This document shows, in pieces, positions 1 to 6,853 of a stretch of 7,514 nucleotides of DNA. This DNA comes from an uncultured Pseudomonadota bacterium (lineage in GTDB: Bacteria > Pseudomonadota > Alphaproteobacteria > RUG11792): assembly GCA_902773285.1 (NCBI GenBank), contig CACYDS010000051.1, positions 1 to 7,514 of the forward strand. Direction: 5' to 3'. The position numbers and the translations under genes were made by a program. The notes under the pieces were generated by a model that worked only from the letters and a program-made list of their open reading frames with translations, was not told the origin of the DNA and ran no database searches. Every line of letters starts with the position of its first letter. The stretch's first letter is position 1.

Positions 1-72
1 CGCCAAAAATGAAACAGATGGTAGAGCTCTCAATAGCCCTCTTCCTGCACAGTAGAGACATTTGTTGTTAAT
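1..72. other. Leading edge, no gene assignable
   Basis: Short open stretches exist here: + frames ending in stops at 53-55 and 69-71, and a - strand frame open from an ATG at 61 to the edge. None is long enough or distinctive enough to call. It may hold the end or start of a neighbouring gene or the promoter of the deubiquitinase homologue. I see no clear -10/-35 pair. Confidence 0.3.
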
Positions 73-1392
73 TTGTTTGGCAATCCCGGAAATTTTGCAA
101 AATTGACTAGTGACATGACATTATCTGAAAAAATACCGCCGTCACAAAAATTTGATATAACTGGAAAGTTGCTAGAAACAGCTAAGATACATAATTTAAC
201 AAATTTTGGAAATGTAGACGTTAAATTAACGTGCTCAAAATGCTACTTTAATTCCGTTATGCAAATGCTGCACGCATCCCCCAAATTTAGGCACATTATC
301 AATGAGCTTTCAAAGTTACCCCAACTAGATACGCTCTATTTATCTAACTACGAAGAAGGCAATATGCAATGTGGATGCTGGACTGTCAGTAAGTTAATAA
401 AGCAATTTTTTGACGGGATAGAAACAGGAACAATGGATAAGTATGAGGGAAAATCTGGCAACTATAATCAAAAGGCAGATCAAAACTATACCGAAGCTTT
501 AAAAGAATTAATCAAAGGATTGGAGGCAAATATGGCGAAGAGAGAACAAATACGCAACAATTTTACTTATTCCAAAATAATCGCTTTCCTTCAAAATCCG
601 CAGCAAAATGATCTGACTAAATTAACAGAGATTATGAATTCGGCAAAAAAGATAGCAAAACAACGAAATCCTTTGATAATCAACCAATTAACTGGAGGAG
701 CAGCAGGCGCTATGGTGCACGAAATATTACAAGCAGTTGATCTAGAACTAGCGGTTCGAGGGCAAGAACCTTTGACAAAAATTCAAGAAATAACCATATG
801 TACCTTTAGTCTTAATGGCTAAGAGTTCATCACTCATCCTAGTTATCGATCAGAAGATACGAGTCAAGCAGTAAATATGACAAAAACAGACGATAACGTA
901 GCCAAAACAGTGAAAATGTTAAATTTATTTGGTAAAAATAGGAGCGAAGCTAAGGGGGAAAATTTTGTTCCCAACAAATACGGTTTTGGTAATGACCTTT
1001 ATCTGATGACAGAGACAGACAAATTCCTAGAATTACCGCAGGTATTGATATGCACATTGCCTTGCTAAGATATCGAATACCAAAAAGGCACAAAATACAC
1101 CGTGGTAAAGCATGCAGATCTACCAGCTGAGTTCGTTGTTAAAGATTCGGTTGGGACAAAAAAGTATACTCTCATATCTACGGTAGACGCGACAGCTCAG
1201 ACTGGAGTGCATTTTGTTAGTGCAATTCAGACTGAAAGTGGATGGGTTGAGGCCAATGATCTGTACAATTTTATAAATGATGGAGGGGAACATGGAATAG
1301 TGACAAGAGCCAGTCCAGCTTCCTATCCGGATGGCAGATATACAGCGTTGGCTTTGTATGAACTCACAGATATAATCGAAGGCGAGCAATGA
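73..1392 (+). pseudogene. USP-type (peptidase C19) deubiquitinase homologue, broken by two in-frame stops
   Basis: An intact version would be a cysteine protease removing ubiquitin from host proteins, probably as a secreted effector. Read in one frame it has 440 codons with TAA at codons 250 and 332 and a final TGA. Codons 57-64 read CYFNSVMQ, followed by SPKFRHII, matching the USP Cys box; Cys57 (241-243) is the predicted nucleophile. Codons 321-331 (LPQVLICTLPC) resemble the USP LPxVLxIxLKRF strand. Codons 365 onward (YTLIS...TGVHF...GW...ND) match the His box; His380 (1210-1212) and Asp396 (1258-1260) would complete the triad. The usual GHY is GVHF. There is no frameshift. The start is uncertain: TTG at 73 or ATG at 115, neither with a clear Shine-Dalgarno sequence; three stops at 10-36 limit extension. 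No secretion signal is evident. Seen: motifs and stops. Known: USP layout. Inferred: effector role and inactivation. Confidence 0.72.
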
Positions 1393-1453
1393 TTAACATT
1401 AATCGCTTGGCATAAAACACCGCAATACGCTTTTTCTGCTTTTTCAAGCTTTG

Positions 1454-1885
1454 TCACAAGTGCAGAAATGATATGAAGGAAGATAAAACAAGCAAAGATA
1501 TTGAAAACAGAAGAAGCGTTATGTCAGCTATCCCCGAATAGATTGTTGACGGTTTTATGAAATCTGGATAAGGATTTGACAATACCAGGATCGCTGACGC
1601 TAGGGCTATCAAGATGAACACAGCATACTTGGTAAGTTTCAATTTTGGACGCTTTTGGTTTTGTGGCATAGTCAACAATAAGGAAAGAACCGATACGTAT
1701 ATAATCCCGATAATAATTGCAATTGGAGAGCTATTTTTGGTGACAAGAAACAAGCATAAAAAAATCACGACGCCCAGCATTCCAAGTATGGACGAACGTG
1801 CATCATGAGCTATATTTGCATATGTCGCAAAAATAATCAAAGATATGCAAACTACCGCTGTTGCGTTAATCGATAATTCCAGCAT
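1454..1885 (-). CDS. Five-segment membrane protein, possible divergent NuoJ (complex I subunit J)
   Basis: The predicted protein is 143 aa and very hydrophobic, with about five membrane spans (roughly residues 8-23, 33-49, 54-73, 86-104 and 118-141) and a short basic loop at 77-86. The order fits NuoJ: a first helix, a polar turn with an H..RS motif at 27-31 (NuoJ has NPVHS/A), then a third helix with IIYVSVLSLLL (59-71), comparable to the VVYVGAxxVLFLF helix. NuoJ is usually longer (about 160-200 aa) and this motif is degenerate, so the assignment is tentative. If correct, it would be a proton-channel subunit of NADH:quinone oxidoreductase in the inner membrane. The ATG lies inside the end of era, a 20-nt overlap, with no strong Shine-Dalgarno, so it is probably translationally coupled to era. 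It could equally be an unrelated small membrane protein. It ends in TGA, convergent with the deubiquitinase remnant. Confidence 0.6.
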   Translation of the reverse strand: MLELSINATAVVCISLIIFATYANIAHDARSSILGMLGVVIFLCLFLVTKNSSPIAIIIGIIYVSVLSLLLTMPQNQKRPKLKLTKYAVFILIALASAILVLSNPYPDFIKPSTIYSGIADITLLLFSISLLVLSSFISFLHL

Positions 1886-2753
1886 TTTTCAAATGAACTT
1901 TCTTTTCCATCCACTTTTCTTTTATTTTAACAAAAAGCTTCAATTCAATTTTTTTGTTCAGTAAGTTTTGCATATCTTTAATTGCTTCATATTTTAGTCT
2001 TTTTATCATGCTTCCAGACTTTCCCAATATAATACCTTTCTGAGAAGGCTTCGTAACAACTATTGACTGAATGATCTTAGCTTTTTTTTCAGTTTCATGC
2101 ATAAGTTCTGTTTCAACATATATGCTATATGGCAATTCTTTTTCAAGATGATAAAACAATTTTTCACGAGTAATTTCGGATAGTCTTTGAGATATTGGTA
2201 AATCAGTCATTGTATTTGGCTCAAAAAACCAAGGATTTGGCTGTGCTAAATTTATTAGAAATTGGACAATATCCTGGACGCCATCTCGCTTTGTGCCTGA
2301 AATCATAAATGTTTCGGTTACAAAACTATATTCAGAAATTCTTTGCGCTATCCTTACGATATTTTCCTTTTTTGCAATATCTATCTTATTGATCACAACG
2401 GATATCGTCATTGTTTTTGGGCATGTCGATAAAAAATTCAGACTTGGAGTAATGTTCTTCGAGGTCGCATCGATGACTAGCAGAATTATGTCAGCATCTT
2501 GGTAGGAATTTTTAAAATTACGTTCGATAGCTTTCTCTAAAGAAGTAGTAGGTTTGCAAAATCCCGGCGTATCTATAAAAACTAGCTGTGTATTGTCAAT
2601 CTCCGTGATAGCGCGCACTTGACGCCTTGTCGTCTGTATCTTGGGAGAAACTATGGAAACTTTTTCTCCAACTATTGAATTCACTAAAGTCGACTTTCCT
2701 GCATTTGGTTCCCCGACAATCGCAACAAAAGCGCTCTTGGTTTTAATTTGCAT
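1866..2753 (-). CDS. era: GTPase Era, 16S rRNA-binding ribosome assembly factor
   Basis: Era is an essential GTPase that binds the 3' end of 16S rRNA and helps mature the 30S subunit at the membrane or cytosol. The product is 295 aa, close to the 301 aa of E. coli Era. The N-terminal G domain shows G1 GEPNAGKS (14-21), the switch region around IQTTRR (39-44), G3 DTPG (61-64), G4 NKID (122-125) and a G5-like ISGTK (151-155). The C-terminal KH domain has the RNA-binding loop GKSG (244-247) in the context GIILGKSGSMIKRLK. I chose the ATG at 2753 because the protein then begins just before the G domain as in other Era proteins. An alternative start at 2810 would add 19 unconserved residues inside dksA. 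The chosen start overlaps the end of dksA by 11 nt, and AGAGAAG lies upstream. It forms a tight unit with dksA before it and the membrane protein after it. Identification is firm. Confidence 0.97.
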   Translation of the reverse strand: MQIKTKSAFVAIVGEPNAGKSTLVNSIVGEKVSIVSPKIQTTRRQVRAITEIDNTQLVFIDTPGFCKPTTSLEKAIERNFKNSYQDADIILLVIDATSKNITPSLNFLSTCPKTMTISVVINKIDIAKKENIVRIAQRISEYSFVTETFMISGTKRDGVQDIVQFLINLAQPNPWFFEPNTMTDLPISQRLSEITREKLFYHLEKELPYSIYVETELMHETEKKAKIIQSIVVTKPSQKGIILGKSGSMIKRLKYEAIKDMQNLLNKKIELKLFVKIKEKWMEKKVHLKNAGIID

Positions 2754-3147
2754 CGAGAGCGTCTTCTCTATAATCTTTTTCCATTTTTTCGTGTCGCTCT
2801 TGTGCAGCAATGCAAAGTGTTGCTATTGGGCGCGCCTCGAGACGCTTTAACCCAATTGGCTCGCCGGTTTCCTCACAATAGCCATATGTTCCGTCATCTA
2901 TTCTTGCGATTGCCTGATCTATTTTGTGAATGAGTTTTCTGGCCCTATCTTTGGTTCTTAACTCTAACGCCTGGTGGGCGATGTTGCTTGCAGAATCAAT
3001 CGGATCTGCTTCTGCATTTTGTGGCCCTGAAATCGCATTGGTGTCGCTACTTTCTCGCAACAACTCTGCCTTCCAATTCAACAACTTCCCGCGAAAGTAC
3101 TCCAGCTGCTCATCGGTTAAGTAGTGGTCAAACACCTTCTTTGCCAT
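2743..3147 (-). CDS. dksA: DksA family RNA polymerase-binding transcription factor
   Basis: DksA binds the secondary channel of RNA polymerase and, with ppGpp, tunes transcription of rRNA and amino-acid genes. The product is 134 aa. A long helical hairpin runs to about residue 85. Its tip carries DPIDSA (48-53), equivalent to the D-x-x-D-x-A tip that E. coli DksA needs for activity (D71, D74, A76). The C-terminal zinc-finger region keeps Cys91 and Cys112, but the partner positions are Thr94 and Ala115, so a four-Cys zinc site is not possible. YGYCEETGEP is, to my knowledge, a usual alphaproteobacterial form and not a defect. I placed the start at the ATG at 3147. A start at 3204 would add 19 residues with no family resemblance. 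Neither has a good Shine-Dalgarno. The gene probably has its own promoter upstream and is co-transcribed with era. Confidence 0.93.
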   Translation of the reverse strand: MAKKVFDHYLTDEQLEYFRGKLLNWKAELLRESSDTNAISGPQNAEADPIDSASNIAHQALELRTKDRARKLIHKIDQAIARIDDGTYGYCEETGEPIGLKRLEARPIATLCIAAQERHEKMEKDYREDALDAN

Positions 3148-3237
3148 AACCAATTTCAAACATCCATTCCCAATATCATATATTTTATCAAAAACAAAGA
3201 GCATTAAACAAAATTTATTTATTATTCTATCTATCAG

Positions 3238-3267
3238 ATTTTATCTTTGTGTCTAAAATGGAGGCAA
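3238..3267 (-). promoter_or_regulatory. Candidate sigma70-type promoter for dksA-era
   Basis: On the - strand TTGCCT (3262-3267) is followed by an 18-nt spacer and TAAAAT (3238-3243). These match the -35 at 4 of 6 and the -10 at 5 of 6 positions. Transcription would start near 3231, about 85 nt upstream of the dksA ATG. The position in the only sizeable gap between clpX and dksA supports it, but AT-rich DNA yields such pairs by chance. Confidence 0.35.
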
Positions 3268-3342
3268 CTCGGTACGCTCATTTAGAAATAACAGATAAAA
3301 ATTCTATGATAATGGGGTAGCTTTTCACGCAAACCTTGCACC

Positions 3343-4584
3343 CTAAGCTGCGTCCTTCTTTGTTATAATCATCGGCGTAGATTTTCCGTCAACAACATCT
3401 TCGTCTATCGAAACTTCTACAGCCTGACGGTTATCCGGGATATTAAACATCGTATCCATAAGCAGATTTTCTATTATTGCTCTCAGCCCTCTAGCTCCGG
3501 TCTTTTTGGCAATTGCTTGATTTACGATTTTTTTCAGAGCGCCTGCGGTGAATGTCAATTTCACCCCGTTCATAGCAAACAGACTTGCATACTGTTTTAC
3601 AATGGCATCTTTTGGTTCGGTTAAGACACGTATTAAATCGTCAGCAGATAAATCCTCTAAGGTTGCGACAACCGGTAACCGCCCTATAAACTCTGGAATC
3701 AAGCCAAATTTTAATAAATCCTCAGTTTCCACTTGTTTAAATAGTTCGCCTATGTTCTTGTCTTCTATCCTATCGACATCTGCTCCAAAGCCAATCCCGG
3801 TCTTCTTTCCTCGCGCTGCAATTATTTTATCGAGCCCGCAAAATGCACCACCACATATGAAAAGTATATTAGTTGTGTCTACTTGTAACAGATCCTGCTG
3901 AGGATGCTTTCTTCCTCCCTGCGGAGGAACAAATGCTTCTGTCCCTTCTATTATCTTCAATAACGCTTGCTGTACTCCCTCTCCGGAAACATCACGTGTA
4001 ATCGATGGATTTTCCGACTTTTTTGTTATTTTGTCTATCTCATCTATATATACGATTCCACGCTGAGCTTTCTCGACATCAAAATCTGCGGCTTGCAATA
4101 GCTTTAGTATTATATTTTCAACATCTTCGCCGACATATCCTGCCTCAGTTAACGAAGTTGCATCAGCTATGGTGAAAGGAACATCTATAACTTTCGCCAA
4201 CGTTTTTGCTAGCAAAGTTTTTCCAGAACCGGTGGGACCTATCAGCAGTATGTTAGATTTCGATATCTGCACATCCTTATAATCTTCAGATTTGCAATTT
4301 ATCATTTTGTAATGATTGTATACAGCAACAGATAGGAATTTCTTAGCGCGTTCCTGCCCAATGACATACTCATTCAGTTTGTTGTATATTTTGGTAGGAG
4401 TAAGCGCCTCAGTATTTCCTTCCTTGATATTTGCTGCCTTTTCTTTTGCTATGACGTCAGAACAAAGATGTATGCATTCATCGCATATAAAGGCCGTAGC
4501 TCCTGCTATCAACTTTGTGACTTCATTTTGCGATTTTCCGCAAAACGAGCAATACATAACCTCCTCATTCTGTTCTTTTTTCAT
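3343..4584 (-). CDS. clpX: ClpX, ATP-dependent unfoldase subunit of ClpXP
   Basis: ClpX is a hexameric AAA+ unfoldase in the cytoplasm that recognises tagged substrates (ssrA and others) and threads them into ClpP. The product is 413 aa, the usual family size. The N-terminal zinc-binding domain has Cys12, Cys15, Cys34 and Cys37. The AAA+ module shows Walker A GPTGSGKT (116-123), the pore-1 loop GYVGED (149-154), Walker B GIVYIDE (176-182) and the RKH pore loop (226-228). The IGF loop that docks onto ClpP is at 265-267. GRLP and a GARGLR sensor-2 segment follow. I chose the ATG at 4584 over the upstream ATG at 4626 because a strong Shine-Dalgarno (AGGAAGG) sits 6 nt before it, and the extra 14 residues are not typical of ClpX. 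It lies 73 nt after clpP, as expected of a ClpP partner. All functional motifs look intact. Confidence 0.98.
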   Translation of the reverse strand: MKKEQNEEVMYCSFCGKSQNEVTKLIAGATAFICDECIHLCSDVIAKEKAANIKEGNTEALTPTKIYNKLNEYVIGQERAKKFLSVAVYNHYKMINCKSEDYKDVQISKSNILLIGPTGSGKTLLAKTLAKVIDVPFTIADATSLTEAGYVGEDVENIILKLLQAADFDVEKAQRGIVYIDEIDKITKKSENPSITRDVSGEGVQQALLKIIEGTEAFVPPQGGRKHPQQDLLQVDTTNILFICGGAFCGLDKIIAARGKKTGIGFGADVDRIEDKNIGELFKQVETEDLLKFGLIPEFIGRLPVVATLEDLSADDLIRVLTEPKDAIVKQYASLFAMNGVKLTFTAGALKKIVNQAIAKKTGARGLRAIIENLLMDTMFNIPDNRQAVEVSIDEDVVDGKSTPMIITKKDAA

Positions 4585-4590
4585 GGCATG

Positions 4591-4597
4591 CCTTCCT
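4591..4597 (-). promoter_or_regulatory. Shine-Dalgarno that fixes the clpX start
   Basis: On the - strand AGGAAGG lies 6 nt before the ATG at 4584. The upstream in-frame ATG at 4626 has no comparable site. This decides for the 413-aa ClpX. Confidence 0.75.
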
Positions 4598-4657
4598 ACT
4601 TCACAACCCGCAACTTCCTCATTCATCTTACAAGGAATATCTGAATAATTCGTTAAC

Positions 4658-5260
4658 TCAGTTTTCTCTGCTTTCTATGATTTTGTCTACCAAACCAAAC
4701 TCTAAAGCATCTTCAGCAGACATAAACCGATCGCGTTCCATTGCTTTGTTAATCGTTTCTATATCTTGCCCTGTATTGTCGGCGTATATCTTATTCAATC
4801 TTTCTCGTAAATTTAAAATCTCTCGAGCATGGATTTCTATATCTGTCGCCTGCCCTTGAGCACCGCCAGATGGCTGATGTATCATAACTCGAGCATTTGG
4901 CAGTACGTATCGTTTGCCTTTCGTGCCAGAACTCAGCAATAGCGAACCAGCAGAACAAGCCTGCCCTATGCAAAGTGTGGAGACATCGCATTTTATATAT
5001 CTCATGGTGTCTAGTATCGATAGTGCGGAAGTTACGACGCCTCCTGGAGAATTTATATACATACTTATATCCTTCTTAGAATCTTCAGATTCCAAGAACA
5101 GCAACTGAGCACAGATTAATGCGGCCATTTCATCGTATATTTGCCCCGTTAAGAATACGATTCGTTCCTTTAGTAAACGGGAATATATATCATATGAACG
5201 TTCCCCTCTGCTTGTATGCTCTATTACGATAGGAACAAAATTTGCCTGTTCAGAAATCAT
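4658..5260 (-). CDS. clpP: ClpP, proteolytic subunit of the Clp protease
   Basis: ClpP forms the two-ring, 14-subunit serine protease chamber that degrades proteins delivered by ClpX. The product is 200 aa, a normal length. The catalytic triad is visible: Ser103 in GQACSAGSLL, His128 in MIHQPSGG and Asp177 in ERDRF. INSPGG (69-74), the strand and oxyanion region, is also present. The residue after the serine is Ala where many ClpP proteins have Met (ASMG), a mild change near the active site. Two ATGs are possible. I prefer 5260 because AAGAGG is 6 nt upstream and it starts 1 nt after the tig stop. The ATG at 5275 would overlap tig by 14 nt, add five residues and lack a spaced Shine-Dalgarno. 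The position between tig and clpX is the classic arrangement. Confidence 0.97.
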   Translation of the reverse strand: MISEQANFVPIVIEHTSRGERSYDIYSRLLKERIVFLTGQIYDEMAALICAQLLFLESEDSKKDISMYINSPGGVVTSALSILDTMRYIKCDVSTLCIGQACSAGSLLLSSGTKGKRYVLPNARVMIHQPSGGAQGQATDIEIHAREILNLRERLNKIYADNTGQDIETINKAMERDRFMSAEDALEFGLVDKIIESREN

Positions 5261-5261
5261 T

Positions 5262-6593
5262 CTATGCCTCTTCATCTTTCAAAAGTTCATCCAGGAGTTT
5301 CTCCATCTCGGCTTTTGTCTTCTTGACCTCTTTTAAGGTAGGATCTGTTAACAAAAACTCGATTACTTTCTTTTCTAGGACTTCTGCTCTTTTGAAATCG
5401 AGTGCTCCTGGATTCTTCGTATAGTAGTCTACTATACTTTGGGCATGTCCCGGATTCCTGGAAATTTCCGCGCTAAGAGCCGCATTTATATCTGCTTCAC
5501 TCACAGTTATCTTTTCTTTTTCAGATATCTTGTTTAGCACATATCCCAAAATACAACGCTTATTCACAATATCTGCAAGTTCTTTTTTGATTTCTTCATC
5601 TGATTTTTTCTTCTCTTCTCCCTGTTTAGACTTACTTATTGGCAAATCACTCTCTTCTTCTCTTTTATAACTGGCAATAGCTATCCTCATTTCTCTGTCA
5701 AGCACTTCTTGAGGAATGGCAAACTTATAATCTTTTGAAAACTGTTCCAAAATTTGGCTTTTATGGTATATATAGGCCAAATCATTTATCTCACTTTCCA
5801 TCTGCTCTTTTATCGTGTCTTCCAATGCTTTTTTATCGGTGAATCCTTTGCGCTTTGCGTAATCCTCCGGTGTTATATCGGTTATAGCCCGTTCAATCGA
5901 TCCGACTTTAATCTTATATTTCAAATTTTTATCAGTTGCTGGAACGAAATCAAACGCTTCCCCAACCTTTTTGCCTATAAAATTTCCTAAAAATTCTGCA
6001 CCTTCCGGAATTACATCAGGGACTATGATCTCGTTCGAAAAGCTCTTTTTTTTGCTTTCAACTCCATTGTTATAGCATGTGGCATGATATGAAACCACGT
6101 CCTTTGGTTTTACAACATAACTCTGTTCGGCTTTTTCATACACAGGAGAAGCATCCATAGCTCGCTTCATTGCTGCATCAATCTCTTTTTGACTTACATT
6201 CGGAACGACCTTTTCTATTTTTAGGTCATATGCCTTTAATTCAAAAGATGGAACTTCATCAAAATACAGCGTAATCTCTAAATCTTTTCCTTTTTCGTAT
6301 GGTTCTTTTACTTTATACATAGGATTCGTTGCTAGTTTTGCCACTTTTGATTCCTTAACAACAGCCCTGCTAGCATTAGAGATAAGAGTATCTAACGCCT
6401 CTTTTGTGGCGATTGTCTCAAAGTTGTTTCGCACAATATTCAGAGGCACGTGTCCAGGCCGAAATCCCTGCATCTTGTACGTCTTCGCCTTGCCCTTTAC
6501 TATTTCAATAACTCTGTCCTCGATATCTTTGGCAGATATAACAACATCATACTCATGACGCAAGCCCTCAGATTTCAATTTTTCAAACTTCAT
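5262..6593 (-). CDS. tig: Trigger factor, ribosome-associated chaperone
   Basis: Trigger factor docks at the ribosome exit tunnel and shields nascent chains. The product is 443 aa (E. coli: 432). The ribosome-binding signature GFRPGHVP falls at residues 43-50, the same numbering as GFRKGKVP in E. coli, which supports the start at 6593. An ATG-initiated extension to 6671 would add 26 unrelated residues. The middle part (about 150-245) corresponds to the FKBP-like peptidyl-prolyl isomerase domain, but its sequence is divergent, so isomerase activity is not assured. The rest is the helical C-terminal domain, with a lysine/glutamate-rich stretch in the loop after SYKREEESD and a charged tail ending KDEEA. 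AGGAG is 11 nt upstream, a slightly long spacing. It is the first gene of the tig-clpP-clpX group. Confidence 0.96.
   Translation of the reverse strand: MKFEKLKSEGLRHEYDVVISAKDIEDRVIEIVKGKAKTYKMQGFRPGHVPLNIVRNNFETIATKEALDTLISNASRAVVKESKVAKLATNPMYKVKEPYEKGKDLEITLYFDEVPSFELKAYDLKIEKVVPNVSQKEIDAAMKRAMDASPVYEKAEQSYVVKPKDVVSYHATCYNNGVESKKKSFSNEIIVPDVIPEGAEFLGNFIGKKVGEAFDFVPATDKNLKYKIKVGSIERAITDITPEDYAKRKGFTDKKALEDTIKEQMESEINDLAYIYHKSQILEQFSKDYKFAIPQEVLDREMRIAIASYKREEESDLPISKSKQGEEKKKSDEEIKKELADIVNKRCILGYVLNKISEKEKITVSEADINAALSAEISRNPGHAQSIVDYYTKNPGALDFKRAEVLEKKVIEFLLTDPTLKEVKKTKAEMEKLLDELLKDEEA
5267..5272 (-). promoter_or_regulatory. Shine-Dalgarno favouring the inner clpP start
   Basis: On the - strand AAGAGG lies 6 nt before the ATG at 5260, inside the last codons of tig. 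Translation of clpP is therefore likely coupled to tig termination. Confidence 0.5.
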
Positions 6594-6604
6594 AAAAACA
6601 AAAA

Positions 6605-6609
6605 CTCCT
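6605..6609 (-). promoter_or_regulatory. Shine-Dalgarno of tig
   Basis: AGGAG on the - strand, within GAGAGGAG, lies 11 nt before the tig ATG. The spacing is longer than usual, but there is no better site and the start is independently supported by the family numbering. Confidence 0.5.
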
Positions 6610-6664
6610 CTCCATCGTGCGGAATACCTAAATCGCAGACAACAAAATTGCCGATGCAACATCA

Positions 6665-6678
6665 CTATCAAATGATAG
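6665..6678. repeat. Short inverted repeat over the tig -10, possible operator
   Basis: CTATCA-AA-TGATAG is a perfect inverted repeat with 6-bp arms and a 2-nt centre. It covers the proposed -10 and start point of the tig promoter, where a repressor would block polymerase. It may be chance in AT-rich DNA. Confidence 0.3.
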
Positions 6679-6699
6679 CATTTAGAGGTAAGAAATCAA
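6672..6699 (-). promoter_or_regulatory. Candidate promoter of the tig-clpP-clpX operon
   Basis: On the - strand TTGATT (6694-6699), a 16-nt spacer and TATCAT (6672-6677) form a sigma70-like pair, with TG one base before the -10 (extended -10). The matches are 4 of 6 and 5 of 6. Transcription would begin near 6665, leaving a leader of about 70 nt. I see no heat-shock sigma32 type -10 (CCCCAT) here, although clp genes are often heat-induced. Confidence 0.45.
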
Positions 6700-6853
6700 C
6701 AATTTTTCTACAAGTGATTCAACCAGCAAACGCAATTAAAAAACAGGGGGATATTTTGCGTCAGAATTCCACATTAGTATAAATCTCGTAGCTCCCAGAT
6801 TATGCTGCTAGTGTGCCACTCAGCTTTTCCGATTCCACTCGTTCAACAGTGTT

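Noticed and set aside
877..1068. Separate small gene starting at ATG 877
   Set aside because: It is in the same frame as the sequence before and after it, has no Shine-Dalgarno, and fits as the middle of the broken USP-like gene.
820..1068. Genome-wide reassignment of TAA to an amino acid
   Set aside because: dksA and era both end naturally at TAA right at the expected family length, so TAA is a normal stop here.
1120..1389. 89-aa open frame on the - strand
   Set aside because: It lies wholly opposite the USP His-box segment, which has clear family motifs; no sign of its own family or start signal.
1102..1392. Separate 96-aa gene starting at GTG 1102
   Set aside because: It carries the His box of the same USP-like protein, in frame, with no initiation signal. 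It is treated as the 3' part of the pseudogene.
1391..1404. Palindrome GATTAA-CA-TTAATC at the end of the USP-like gene
   Set aside because: It is short and purely AT-rich apart from its ends, with no T-run; too weak to call a terminator or binding site.
1433..1468. Hairpin TTTCTGC/GCAGAAA between the convergent genes as a terminator
   Set aside because: The stem is 7 bp with a 22-nt loop, AT-rich and without a T-run after it on either strand; it also covers the last codons of the membrane gene.
3548..3901. 117-aa open frame on the + strand
   Set aside because: It is antisense to clpX, whose motifs run through the whole stretch.
5262..6671. Longer trigger factor start at 6671
   Set aside because: The extra 26 residues would shift the GFRPGHVP signature from its family position at 43-50 and would put the start in the promoter region.
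6736..6750. C-run followed by six T on the - strand as a terminator of the right-edge gene
   Set aside because: No GC-rich stem precedes the T-run, and it is about 100 nt past the stop codon.
6450..6782. 110-aa open frame on the + strand covering the start of tig
   Set aside because: It is antisense to the tig N-terminus and promoter, with low-complexity composition and no recognisable features.
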